Source of the DNA: an uncultured Lachnospiraceae bacterium
Lineage (GTDB): Bacteria > Bacillota > Clostridia > Lachnospirales > Lachnospiraceae
Assembly (NCBI GenBank): GCA_910585635.1
Contig: CAJUFE010000004.1
Span: forward strand, 62,001 to 126,000
Direction: 5' to 3'
DNA length: 64,000 nucleotides
The position numbers and the translations under genes were made by a program. This document shows, one piece after another, positions 41,605 to 50,349 of the stretch; position 1 is the first letter of the stretch; every line of letters begins with the position of its first letter. The notes under the pieces are model-generated. The model was given only the letters and a program-made list of their open reading frames with translations. It was not told the DNA's origin and did not search any database.

Positions 41605-43608
41605 TTAAGGATCTGCCGTTTTTACGGCTGTGGTCTTTTTCCCACGGTCCCCTTTTTCTCTGCGCTTTAGGCCGGGCGCGCTCTCCTTTTCCTCCAAAGC
41701 CGCGGCCAGTGCTCCATCCGCCTTCTTCCCCACGAACACCATGATCGTCCGGGCGCCTACCCGATAGTGCTTCTGCTTTTCTAAGAGGATCTCCTCGCCC
41801 TGGGGATAGATCCCTCCTGTCCCATCCGCCCCTGTATCGATGGCGATATGCCAATACTGGCCTTTGGGGAGGTTAGGGAGAGAAAACTCGTGCGACTCCC
41901 AGTGCATGTTATAGGCCACGAAGAAATGGTCGTCCAGACTCCCGTCTGCCAGCTTTGCATATCGGCCGCAGTAGAGGACCCCCAGCTGGCGGCGGAAATG
42001 ATCGAACTCCGGACACCAGGCCTTTACCCCGTGATAGGACACATCCGGCTGGCCGCAGGAAAGATAATCTAAGATCTTCGGCTCCTGGGGCAGATGGAAC
42101 ATGGGATGGGCTTTGCGGAACCGGATGATCTGTTTGACAAAGTCCAGAAGGTCCTTGTTGCTCTCCGCCTGCTTCCAGTTCAGCCAGGAGATCTCATTAT
42201 CCTGGCAGTAGGGATTATTGTTCCCGTTCTGGGAATTGCCGAACTCATCGCCAGCCATAAGGAGCGGGGTCCCCTGGCTTAAAAAGAGGAGGAGATAGGA
42301 GGCCTTTAACAGCCTCCGGCGCATCCCTGCCACCTTTTTCTTTCTTGACGGTCCTTCTACCCCGCAGTTCCAGGAATAGTTATAGTCGCTCCCGTCCCGG
42401 TTCTCCTCGCCGTTGGCCTCATTATGCTTTACGTCGTAGCACACATTGTCCATCAAGGTAAAGCTATTGATGTTCGCCATATAGTTGATGACGCCTCTGT
42501 CCTGGGGGTTATGCCGGATCCGAAAGGCCAGGGGGCCCACCTGGTCCTCATCGCCCTTTAAAAAGCGCCTCATGTCGATGGAAAAGCCTTCATTGTAATC
42601 CGCCAGATGCCTGTAACGCCCGCCCTGGACACCGTCCCAGGACTGGGCCCATAATTTTACCCGGCTCAGATAGGGGTCCTGGCCCAGAAGGCGGCAGGGG
42701 GCCGCTCCGATCAGGTGGAACCCATCCACATGGTATTCCCTGGCCCAGGTCCGAAGGACCTCCAGGATAAAGGTCTCCCGCTCCTCACCGGTGAAGAACA
42801 GATCCATCACCAGCTCCAGCCCCGCCTTATGCAGGGCTTTCACCAGATCCTTGAACTCCCGTTCCGGATGCTTCTCCTTGCCGGAGCAGTAGGAGGCCTT
42901 GGGCGCCATGTAGAGCCCGGGGATAAAGCCCCAGTAGTTCAGCTTGCCGCTGGGCTGCAGAGTGGTCTCCTCCTCCTTCGGCTGGGCCTCGGCCGCCTGC
43001 TGCACTCTCGAACGATAGATGTCCGGCAGCCGCTCCTTGGGCTGGGCCATCACCTCCTGGAACTCGATGGAAGGGAGCAGCTCCACCGTGGTGACCCCCA
43101 GCTCCACCAGATACGGGATCTTCTCCATGATCCCGGCAAAGGTCCCTCTCTCCTTCACCCCGGAGGACGGATGCTTCGTGAACCCCCTGGGATGGAGTCG
43201 GTAGACGATGCAGTCCTGATAGGGGATCTGGGGCGGTACATCCCCTTCCCAATCATAGTGCTCCTCCGGTATGGAAGCCTTGAGCACCTTACCTAGATGC
43301 TTATCACTCCCCCACACCTCTCTCCCGCTGAAATGCCTTCCAAAGGGATCCTCCGTCAGCTGTCCGTCGATCTCGAAACAATACTCGATCCCCTGGAAGT
43401 CTCCATTTACCGTCATGCTCCAGACATCGCCGACCCTGCCCTCCTTGGGGAACAAGATCTTCTGTACGGGGGCTTTTCTGCCTGCCTGGTATAAGACCAG
43501 GCTGCATTCCTCCCCCTGGGATACAATGGAAAAATGAACGCCGCCTTCCACAACTGCTGTCCCGACAGGGTAACACCGGTCATCTCTTACTATGCGAAGA
43601 TCTTCCAT
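41605..43608 (-). CDS. GH13 debranching-enzyme homologue lacking catalytic residues (pseudoenzyme)
   Basis: 667 residues with the layout of GlgX/TreX-type debranching enzymes: an N-terminal CBM48-like domain, then a (beta/alpha)8 barrel. Unchanged signatures include VKHNEANGEENRDGSDYNYS and GTPLLMAGDEFGNSQ. All catalytic positions differ: the nucleophile motif DGFRFD reads DGFHLI (Ile300 for Asp), the acid/base AEPWD reads AQSWD (Gln322 for Glu), and the third motif AHD reads INS-like NIN (Ile380 for His, Asn381 for Asp). The motif I NH also reads TG, and a barrel segment before the nucleophile strand is shortened. The frame is intact, so it is conserved as a protein but cannot hydrolyse by the GH13 mechanism. 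A glucan-binding or regulatory role is inferred. Confidence 0.85.
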   Translation of the reverse strand: MEDLRIVRDDRCYPVGTAVVEGGVHFSIVSQGEECSLVLYQAGRKAPVQKILFPKEGRVGDVWSMTVNGDFQGIEYCFEIDGQLTEDPFGRHFSGREVWGSDKHLGKVLKASIPEEHYDWEGDVPPQIPYQDCIVYRLHPRGFTKHPSSGVKERGTFAGIMEKIPYLVELGVTTVELLPSIEFQEVMAQPKERLPDIYRSRVQQAAEAQPKEEETTLQPSGKLNYWGFIPGLYMAPKASYCSGKEKHPEREFKDLVKALHKAGLELVMDLFFTGEERETFILEVLRTWAREYHVDGFHLIGAAPCRLLGQDPYLSRVKLWAQSWDGVQGGRYRHLADYNEGFSIDMRRFLKGDEDQVGPLAFRIRHNPQDRGVINYMANINSFTLMDNVCYDVKHNEANGEENRDGSDYNYSWNCGVEGPSRKKKVAGMRRRLLKASYLLLFLSQGTPLLMAGDEFGNSQNGNNNPYCQDNEISWLNWKQAESNKDLLDFVKQIIRFRKAHPMFHLPQEPKILDYLSCGQPDVSYHGVKAWCPEFDHFRRQLGVLYCGRYAKLADGSLDDHFFVAYNMHWESHEFSLPNLPKGQYWHIAIDTGADGTGGIYPQGEEILLEKQKHYRVGARTIMVFVGKKADGALAAALEEKESAPGLKRREKGDRGKKTTAVKTADP

Positions 43609-43638
43609 ACGTCCTCCTTTGTCTGTTCTATCGTCTCC

Positions 43639-44406
43639 TTATCGAAAAATGGTCAGCTCTACCGGACAGTGGTCCGAGCCCATCACCTGGGTATGGATCG
43701 CGGCTCCGGCCAGCTTGTCCTTTAAGCTCTCTGAAACGCAGAAATAGTCGATCCGCCACCCGGCATTTTTCGCCCGGGCGGAAAAACGGTAGGACCACCA
43801 GGAGTAGACCCCCTCCTGCTCCGGGTAAAAATAGCGGTAGGTATCGATGAACCCGGCCTCCAAAAGCTCTGTGAACTTCCCCCGTTCCTGGTCGGTAAAA
43901 CCGGCGTTCTTCCGGTTGGTCTTCGGGTTCTTTAGGTCGATCTCCTTATGGGCCACATTTAAGTCACCGCAGAAGATCACCGGTTTCTTTTTCTCCAACT
44001 CCTTTAGATAATGCCTAAAGGCGTCCTCCCAGGTCATCCGATAGTCCAGCCTGGCTAAGCCATCCTGAGAGTTTGGGGTATAGCAGGTCACCACATAGTA
44101 GTCCGCATACTCCGCCGCGATCACACGGCCTTCATGGTCATGCTCCTCCACCCCGATCCCGTATGACACAGAAAGAGGCTCCTCCTTCGTAAAGATCGCG
44201 GTGCCGGAATACCCCTTTTTCTCGGCATAGTTCCAATATTGATGATACTCTGGCAGGTCCAGCTCCACCTGTCCGGCCTGCAGCTTGCTCTCCTGGATAC
44301 AAAATATATCAGCCCCTGAGGCCTGTAGATAGTCTAAGAAGCCTTTGCCTATGCAGGCGCGAAGGCCGTTGACGTTCCATGATATGAGTTTCCTTTGATC
44401 TTTCAT
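43639..44406 (-). CDS. exoA: Exodeoxyribonuclease III / AP endonuclease
   Basis: 255-residue EEP-family nuclease for base-excision repair; it incises at abasic sites and removes 3' blocks. Catalytic motifs: SWNVNGLRA, the metal Glu in CIQESKLQ, YTPNSQ, GDLNVAHKEIDL, WWSYRFSARAKNAGWRIDYF and the terminal GSDHCPVEL. These are of the ExoA/Xth type. The promoter overlaps the metK terminator. It lies 30 bases upstream of the GH13-like gene and could be co-transcribed with it. Confidence 0.95.
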   Translation of the reverse strand: MKDQRKLISWNVNGLRACIGKGFLDYLQASGADIFCIQESKLQAGQVELDLPEYHQYWNYAEKKGYSGTAIFTKEEPLSVSYGIGVEEHDHEGRVIAAEYADYYVVTCYTPNSQDGLARLDYRMTWEDAFRHYLKELEKKKPVIFCGDLNVAHKEIDLKNPKTNRKNAGFTDQERGKFTELLEAGFIDTYRYFYPEQEGVYSWWSYRFSARAKNAGWRIDYFCVSESLKDKLAGAAIHTQVMGSDHCPVELTIFR

Positions 44407-44512
44407 GCTCTGCTCCCCCTGTCTGCACGATCCTTATAAAGTCACCTGTCCCTCCGCCTTTAGCCCCTGCAGATATGGTCTGGCGGATCTGGATATGCTG
44501 TCGTCTGTCGAT

Positions 44513-44541
44513 ATTATAGCATTTGGATCTATAAATGAAAA
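44513..44541 (-). promoter_or_regulatory. exoA promoter
   Basis: Minus strand TTTTCA (44541-44536), 17-base spacer, TATAAT (44518-44513) with an extended TGC. Confidence 0.55.
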
Positions 44542-44576
44542 GAAAAACTTCCCAAGATCTAAAACTTGAGAAGTTT
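44537..44576 (-). terminator. metK terminator
   Basis: Minus strand AAAACTTCTCAAG pairs with CTTGGGAAGTTTT around an 8-base loop, followed by TCTTTTC. It lies about 190 bases past metK, downstream of the tandem repeats. Confidence 0.7.
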
Positions 44577-44605
44577 TCCATTATCTTCCGCTATCTGTTT
44601 TTCTC

Positions 44606-44742
44606 CTGCGTCTGTTGTGTTCCTTCTGTCTATACCTCTGCTGCGTCTGTTGTGTTCCTTCTGTCTATACCTCTGCTGCGTCTGTTGCGTTCCTTCTGTC
44701 TATACCCCTGCTGCGTCTGTTGCGTTCCTTCGGTCTATACCC
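44606..44742. repeat. 35-bp tandem repeat in the metK 3' untranslated region
   Basis: Units 44606-44640, 44641-44675 (identical to the first), 44676-44710 (two changes) and 44711-44742 (partial). Each begins CTGCGTCTGTTG and contains CTGTCTATACC. 35 is not a multiple of 3, and plus-strand frames across it look random, so it is non-coding. The rest of 44407-44768 holds the exoA promoter and metK terminator. Confidence 0.9.
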
Positions 44743-44768
44743 GCTCCGTCCTTGCCCTACCGCTCAGC

Positions 44769-45965
44769 TTACAGGTACTTCTTTAACAGGTCTACCTTAT
44801 CCAGCTTCTCCCAGGGAAGATCCAGGTCGTTCCTGCCAAAGTGGCCGTAGGCCGCCGTCTGCTTATAGATGGGTCGTCTTAGATCCAGCATACGGATGAT
44901 GCCGGCCGGGCGGAGGTCGAAGTTCTCCCGGACGATCTCCACCAGGCGCTCATCGCGGACCTTGCCGGTGCCGAAAGTATCCACCATCACCGAGGTCGGC
45001 TGCGCCACGCCGATCGCATAGGAAAGCTGGATCTCGCATTTATCGGCCAGACCGGCGGCCACGATGTTCTTTGCCACATAACGGGCTGCGTAGGCTGCGG
45101 AACGGTCCACCTTGGTGCAGTCCTTTCCGGAGAAGGCGCCGCCGCCGTGGCGTGCATATCCGCCATATGTATCCACGATGATCTTCCGGCCGGTAACACC
45201 GCTGTCACCGTGGGGCCCTCCGATCACAAAACGTCCTGTAGGATTGATGAAGAACTTGGTCTCCTCATCGATCAGCTCTTTGGGAAGGATGGCATCGAAC
45301 ACATGCCGCTTGATATCCTCATGGATCTGCTCCTGGGAGACCTCTGCGCTGTGCTGGGTGGAGAGCACCACCGCATCCAGGCGGACCGGCTTCCCGGTTC
45401 CGTCATATTCCACGGTCACCTGGGTCTTCCCGTCAGGGCGCAGGTAGGGCAGGGTCCCGTCCTTGCGGACCTGGGTCAGCCTCCTGGCCAGCTTGTGGGC
45501 CAGTGCGATGGGGTAGGGCATATATTCTTCCGTCTCATTAGAGGCATAGCCGAACATCATGCCCTGGTCCCCTGCGCCGGTCCCGTCCAGCTCCTCCTCG
45601 GTCATCTGGTCCTCCGCCGCCTTCTTAGCCTCTAAGGCTTTATCTACACCCATAGCGATATCCGTGGACTGCTCGTCTAAAGCCACGATCACCCCGCAGG
45701 TGTTACAGTCAAAGCCGTAGGCCGCGTTATCATAGCCGATCTCCCGGATCGTCTCCCGCACAGTCTTCTGGATATCCACATAGCCGCTGGTGGTGATCTC
45801 GCCCATCACCAGCACCAGGCCGGTGGTGATCGCCGTCTCACAAGCCACACGGCTCATGGGGTCCTGCTCCAATAACGCGTCTAAGATCGCGTCGGAGATC
45901 TGGTCGCACATCTTGTCCGGATGTCCTCCGGTCACGGATTCTGAAGTAAATAACTGTCTTTCCAT
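44769..45965 (-). CDS. metK: S-adenosylmethionine synthetase
   Basis: 398 residues from ATG 45965 (AGGAGG upstream). It makes SAM from methionine and ATP. Signatures: FTSESVTGGHPDKMCDQISD, GAGDQGMMFGYA, GGPHGDSGVTGRKIIVDTYGG and GGGAFSGKDCTKVDRS. The frame is open for 40 codons upstream, but that DNA is the riboswitch expression platform. Transcription is controlled by the SAM-I riboswitch, giving feedback by the enzyme's own product. Confidence 0.97.
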   Translation of the reverse strand: MERQLFTSESVTGGHPDKMCDQISDAILDALLEQDPMSRVACETAITTGLVLVMGEITTSGYVDIQKTVRETIREIGYDNAAYGFDCNTCGVIVALDEQSTDIAMGVDKALEAKKAAEDQMTEEELDGTGAGDQGMMFGYASNETEEYMPYPIALAHKLARRLTQVRKDGTLPYLRPDGKTQVTVEYDGTGKPVRLDAVVLSTQHSAEVSQEQIHEDIKRHVFDAILPKELIDEETKFFINPTGRFVIGGPHGDSGVTGRKIIVDTYGGYARHGGGAFSGKDCTKVDRSAAYAARYVAKNIVAAGLADKCEIQLSYAIGVAQPTSVMVDTFGTGKVRDERLVEIVRENFDLRPAGIIRMLDLRRPIYKQTAAYGHFGRNDLDLPWEKLDKVDLLKKYL

Positions 45966-46039
45966 CGTTTCCTCCTTCTTATGGGCTGATACAGCCCTTC
46001 CTGTGAGACAAAAAGCGTGCATCCCGGCACACTTTCTGT

Positions 46040-46071
46040 GGAAAAAGAAAAGTCCGCATACGAGCGGACTT
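46040..46071 (-). terminator. SAM riboswitch terminator hairpin
   Basis: Minus strand AAGTCCGC (46071-46064), loop, GCGGACTT (46057-46050), then TTCTTTTT. It is the off-state of the riboswitch. Confidence 0.85.
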
Positions 46072-46094
46072 GAAGGGATCAACATTCAAATCCT

Positions 46095-46271
46095 CTTATT
46101 GCTCGACGCGCAGCCGGACGACTCTCGCGCCATGCGCAAAAGCCTCCTCCTGCCCTCGCTCAGGTTGGCACCTTCCGGCCCTATGGGAACAGGAAACTTG
46201 ATCTCCTGACCCGACTGACCGGGGTTGCCGTGACTTCACAGATCCTTTGTATCTCCATCACTCTGAATAAG
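46095..46271 (-). promoter_or_regulatory. SAM-I (S-box) riboswitch
   Basis: On the minus strand the aptamer shows P1 CTTATT (46271-46266) pairing with AATAAG (46100-46095), followed by CAGAGTGATGGAGA, the kink-turn/P2 segment CACGGCAACC, the pseudoknot region, and the conserved GGAAGGTGCCAACC of P3. The core elements follow the S-box consensus. The terminator lies 24 bases downstream. SAM binding should promote termination and lower metK expression. Confidence 0.92.
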
Positions 46272-46318
46272 GGATATTAACGAACTTTTCAATTTTCAAT
46301 GATCTATCTACAAACTTT

Positions 46319-46347
46319 ATACTACTCTGTTTTCGCACGCCTGTCAA
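46319..46347 (-). promoter_or_regulatory. metK promoter
   Basis: Minus strand TTGACA (46347-46342), spacer 17, TAGTAT (46324-46319). Confidence 0.6.
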
Positions 46348-46377
46348 GTACCAGATCATGAGAGGCCTGTCCGGGCA

Positions 46378-47670
46378 TCATCCCACCCGCAGCCGGAACT
46401 TCTGCAGCTCCTTATCGGAGTCCACCTTCTCGATCACGGCCCCCAGCCCTCTCAGCTTCTCGTCAAAGCACTCATACCCGCGCTGGATATACCCGATCTC
46501 ATCCACCGTGGTGTACCCATCCGCCGCCAGACCGGCGATCACCAGGGCCGCGCCGGCCCGAAGATCGGGGGCGTTGACAGAGGCGCCGGAAAAGCCCGCC
46601 ACACCGTCGATCACGGCTACATTTCCTTCTACTTTGATATTGCTCCCCATCCTGGCCAGCTCATCCACGTATTTGAACCGGTTCTCAAAGATGCTCTCCG
46701 TCACGATGCTGGTCCCCTTGGCCAGTGCCAGGGTCACGGTGATCTGGGGCTGCATATCCGTGGGAAAACCGGGATAAGGCAGGGTGTTGATATTGGTATG
46801 CATCTGGCATGGCTTTCCGATCACCCGGACCGCGTCATCAAATTCGATCACCTCACAGCCGATCTCCTGGAGCTTGGCCGAGATCGCCTCCAGATGCTTG
46901 GGGATCACGTTCTTGACCACCACATCTCCCCGGGTGATAGCGGCGGCGCACATAAAGGTCCCCGCCTCGATCTGGTCCGGGATGATGGAGTATTCCGTGC
47001 CATGGAGCCTGTGGACACCGCGGATCCGGATGATGTCCGTTCCGGCGCCCTTGACATTAGCGCCCATGCTGTTTAAAAAATTGGCTACATCCACCACATG
47101 GGGCTCCTTGGCCGCGTTCTCGATGATCGTCAGCCCCCCTGCCAGGGTCGCCGCCATCATCACATTGATCGTAGCGCCCACAGAGACCTTGTCCAGATAG
47201 ATATGGGCGCCCTTGAGCTCTACTGCCTGGGCCACCACCGCGCCCCGCTCTACCGAGATCTCCGCCCCCAGGGCCCTGAACCCTTTCAGATGGAGGTCGA
47301 TCGGCCGGCTCCCGATGTTGCAGCCGCCGGGCAGCGGCACCTTAGCGCTCTTATATTTCCCCAGGAGCGCACCGATAAAATAATAGGATGCACGGATCCT
47401 GCGGATATACTCATCATCTACGGATACCTCGCCGATCGCGGAGGCGTTGATCCTCACCGTATGCCGGTCGATCCGGGTCACATGGGCCCCGATCTCCTGG
47501 ATCGCTTCCAGCATCACATTGATATCCCGGACATCTGGCAGATTATCGATCACCACATCCTCATCTGTCATGATAGCTGCTGTCAATATCCCTAAAGCGG
47601 CATTCTTCGCACCGCCTATACAGACCTCACCGACCAGCGGATCGCCGCCCTTCATGATATATCGTTCCAT
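46378..47670 (-). CDS. murA: UDP-N-acetylglucosamine 1-carboxyvinyltransferase
   Basis: 430 residues. It adds enolpyruvate from PEP to UDP-GlcNAc, the first committed step of peptidoglycan synthesis. Marks: GGAKNAALGILTA near the start, catalytic Cys117 in PLPGGCNIGSRP (the fosfomycin target), and the inside-out barrel end with RAGAALVIAGLAADG. Size and frame are normal. Clostridia often carry two MurA paralogues; this sequence alone does not show which one it is. It is followed by the metK leader. Confidence 0.95.
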   Translation of the reverse strand: MERYIMKGGDPLVGEVCIGGAKNAALGILTAAIMTDEDVVIDNLPDVRDINVMLEAIQEIGAHVTRIDRHTVRINASAIGEVSVDDEYIRRIRASYYFIGALLGKYKSAKVPLPGGCNIGSRPIDLHLKGFRALGAEISVERGAVVAQAVELKGAHIYLDKVSVGATINVMMAATLAGGLTIIENAAKEPHVVDVANFLNSMGANVKGAGTDIIRIRGVHRLHGTEYSIIPDQIEAGTFMCAAAITRGDVVVKNVIPKHLEAISAKLQEIGCEVIEFDDAVRVIGKPCQMHTNINTLPYPGFPTDMQPQITVTLALAKGTSIVTESIFENRFKYVDELARMGSNIKVEGNVAVIDGVAGFSGASVNAPDLRAGAALVIAGLAADGYTTVDEIGYIQRGYECFDEKLRGLGAVIEKVDSDKELQKFRLRVG

Positions 47671-47746
47671 TCCACACCTCTATATATTCTAAACCCAAGG
47701 TCGGGGAACCCCGGCCTGAGCGTGCTGATATCAAAGCCTTCTAGCC

Positions 47747-47775
47747 ATTATATACCAAGTACATAGCATTTGTAA
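47747..47775 (-). promoter_or_regulatory. Candidate murA promoter
   Basis: Minus strand TATAAT (47752-47747) with a weak TTACAA -35 17 bases upstream. Confidence 0.4.
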
Positions 47776-47826
47776 AGGCAAACTGTCACCGCTCCAAAAA
47801 TGGGGGCCTCTCCCTCGCGGGATATC

Positions 47827-47842
47827 ACCTGTGAAAAGTAAC
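47827..47842. repeat. 16-bp dispersed repeat, copy 2
   Basis: ACCTGTGAAAAGTAAC, identical to 39169-39184. It lies just past the end of the 830-residue protein gene. Confidence 0.6.
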
Positions 47843-47856
47843 CCTCTCCCTCCTGC

Positions 47857-50349
47857 TCAGCTGCGGTCCGGATCCGGGAGGATCGCGCAGATAAAATCAT
47901 TTCCTGTCTGTGAAAAATACTCGGCGGCATCGTTTAAGCCCATCTTCCAGCTCTCGCCTGTCTCCGGCTGATAAAGGGTCACATTGTATTGGTCATATCC
48001 GGCCAGCAGGAGACCTGCGCCGCCTTCACCGTAGGCCAGGACCGGATCGCCCTGGCCCAGGAAGTACAGCACCTGGCTCAGGCTGCAGCCTCTGGCATCT
48101 AAAAGCACGGTGCCGTCTGCCAGGACATGACGGCCGTCGGTGAGATCGGCCACATTTTTGGTCATCTTCCCCGCCGTGCCGTCCAGATCCTGGATAGCGG
48201 CTGTCTGCGGGCGGTCCACCCGGTTCCAGATCACCTGTCTGTCCTCATCGGTCACCGTCCCCATCTCTTCGTAGGCCATGGCCACGGCTTTTGCCAGATC
48301 CCCGGTGACCCCTAAAAGATGCCCGTCTCCGTAGGCGTGATACAGCGTGCGGGGCGCCAGAAGGGCGTTCCCCAGCTCTAAGATCTCTGAAGTCTCATAA
48401 GCGATCTTTTTCGGCGAAGAAAAACGGATATCTCTCCCACTCGCCAGCTCTCCGGCAGTCTGGACAAAATACAGCCTCTGGCGCTCACTGTCCGCATACC
48501 ATCCGATATTGGCCATCTTATCATCGGGTATCTCCTCATTGCATACGATCGTATCGGTCCCCACCGGCTGGTAGAGCTGATCCGACAGGAGGCTGATCCA
48601 GGTCAGATGGATCCGGCTGCCCTCCACCGAGACCTCCGTGATACAGCGGCCTGGCTTTTCATAGCGGCTCAAGATCTCCATATCCTCCCCCAAGATGACC
48701 AGGGCATACATGGGGAGCTCAACCTCTCGCCCATTGATCACCCACCGGCTGCCCTCTCTGGCCAGACCGTAGACCAGGTCGTTCCCTACAAACCCCAGGG
48801 TCCGCAGATAGTCTCCGTCCCCGGATATCACCTCATCCTTTTTTCCTGTATCCAGATCGATCAGATGGATCATCCCTGACTGGTTGATGATCCGGCCATC
48901 CTGCCATGCGAACCGGCGTCCATCCTGACTGACCGCATATCCGTTCTCTAAAAGGCCTTCTGCTACCACCACACATTCGTTGCTGGTGGTATCGATGCCA
49001 TATACCCCGGACCCTACCTTTAGATACAGCACGCCGGCCGGGCTCAGATACGAGAGCTCCGCAAGATCTAGCTCCAGCTCTCCATAGCTTTCCGCCACCG
49101 GGATAAAAAAGCATTCCTCCAGCGCGTCCTCCCGGCTGTTATACTGATACAGCGCGATGCCTACGCAGCCCTCATGGTTCCCCCGGCCCATATAGCCATA
49201 GACCAGGAAACCCACGTCCCCGTCATCCTCCACCTGGAGGATCTTCAGTCCATACTCCTTCTGTACCGGGCGTACCCCTTCCTCCTGGCTGCTGCGGAAG
49301 GAGAAGAGACGCTTGGCTTCCTTTTCCTTCTCGTCAAAAGCCCACAGGTCGTGGGCCGTGATGAAGGCGCACCGACTCCCGTCCTCACTCTTTACCGCCT
49401 GCATCTGCCGGCCTGACCCGACCCCCAGCATGATCCGGTTCCCGGAAAAGTCTGCCCGGTCGCCCATGAACACCTGGTCCACCTGACGGGAAAAGTCCAT
49501 CATATAGACCCTCTGCTCTCCCATGCGCATGGTAAAGTTATCTTCTGTCTCATAATACTCTGTCTTCCCGCTCTCCGTCCTTCGGATGGCCAGATATCGC
49601 ACCGTGACCTGGGCTGAAAGGCCGTTCTTCTCATTTAAAGTCACCAGGGCCTCTCCTGCCGGCTCGACCTTAAGGCTGCCCCAGGTGATCTGGGAAAAGC
49701 TGGAGTGGATATCCACCTGCCCTAAGTTGCTGTTATCCCCCGTATCATCACTCTCTAAGTACGTCACCAGCTCCCTGGCCTGCTCGTAGGAAAAGGTGCG
49801 GGAGGAAAAATCGGCTGCAAGATCCACCATCTGGCGGATCGGCCCCTCCTCAGTCCAGACGATGCGGGTGTGATAACGGACAGCCCCCTGGCTGTCCGTA
49901 TCGATGGTCAGGGTCATCAGATATTCCCTGTCCTCCTGCAAAAGGTTCTGGATGGGGAGCGTGGCGCTGGCCCCATCCTCTGTCGCAGTCCATGTCTCCA
50001 CGCTGGTCCGCTCTACCAGGCTGGCCAGATCCAGGGAACGGATCTCATAATAGATCCCGGTGATGTTCCCCTGACAGCGGCTGATCCGGATCCCCAGCCT
50101 CCTGTCCTGTGGAAGGACCGTCAGACAGCTCTGGGCTCCCGCGGCTCCCATCTCCTGTACATAGCCGTGGAGGCAGTTCATCTCCCTGCCCAGGGTGTCC
50201 ATATAGACCACCGGCAGAACGCTCTCCTCCATATCGATATACATGGTATCGCCTCCCGACATCCGGGCTTTCATCCAGAAAAAATAGCCTACGCCCGCCG
50301 CGATAAAGATCAGGGACAGGATGCCCAGCCGCTGCAATACTCGTTTCAT
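47857..50349 (-). CDS. Membrane-anchored protein of unknown function
   Basis: 830 residues. One N-terminal helix (about 8-27, LGILSLIFIAAGVGYFFW) with positive residues before it, then a large region without further membrane segments that should lie outside the cell. From about residue 270 on there are many short beta-rich stretches (for example RCAFITAHDLWAFDEKEKEA, SQDGRRFAWQDGRIIN, ERQRLYFVQTAGE) that resemble beta-propeller blades. No catalytic motif was recognised. Its ATG overlaps the stop of the PRPP synthetase gene by 4 bases, so the two are translated together. Similar large single-pass proteins are seen in Lachnospiraceae without assigned function. Confidence 0.8.
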   Translation of the reverse strand: MKRVLQRLGILSLIFIAAGVGYFFWMKARMSGGDTMYIDMEESVLPVVYMDTLGREMNCLHGYVQEMGAAGAQSCLTVLPQDRRLGIRISRCQGNITGIYYEIRSLDLASLVERTSVETWTATEDGASATLPIQNLLQEDREYLMTLTIDTDSQGAVRYHTRIVWTEEGPIRQMVDLAADFSSRTFSYEQARELVTYLESDDTGDNSNLGQVDIHSSFSQITWGSLKVEPAGEALVTLNEKNGLSAQVTVRYLAIRRTESGKTEYYETEDNFTMRMGEQRVYMMDFSRQVDQVFMGDRADFSGNRIMLGVGSGRQMQAVKSEDGSRCAFITAHDLWAFDEKEKEAKRLFSFRSSQEEGVRPVQKEYGLKILQVEDDGDVGFLVYGYMGRGNHEGCVGIALYQYNSREDALEECFFIPVAESYGELELDLAELSYLSPAGVLYLKVGSGVYGIDTTSNECVVVAEGLLENGYAVSQDGRRFAWQDGRIINQSGMIHLIDLDTGKKDEVISGDGDYLRTLGFVGNDLVYGLAREGSRWVINGREVELPMYALVILGEDMEILSRYEKPGRCITEVSVEGSRIHLTWISLLSDQLYQPVGTDTIVCNEEIPDDKMANIGWYADSERQRLYFVQTAGELASGRDIRFSSPKKIAYETSEILELGNALLAPRTLYHAYGDGHLLGVTGDLAKAVAMAYEEMGTVTDEDRQVIWNRVDRPQTAAIQDLDGTAGKMTKNVADLTDGRHVLADGTVLLDARGCSLSQVLYFLGQGDPVLAYGEGGAGLLLAGYDQYNVTLYQPETGESWKMGLNDAAEYFSQTGNDFICAILPDPDRS

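Noticed and set aside
44535..44899. Plus-strand frames of 83-94 residues with repeated CVPSVYTSAAS peptides
   Set aside because: They are produced by the 35-bp tandem repeat read in all three frames and have no ribosome site or family.
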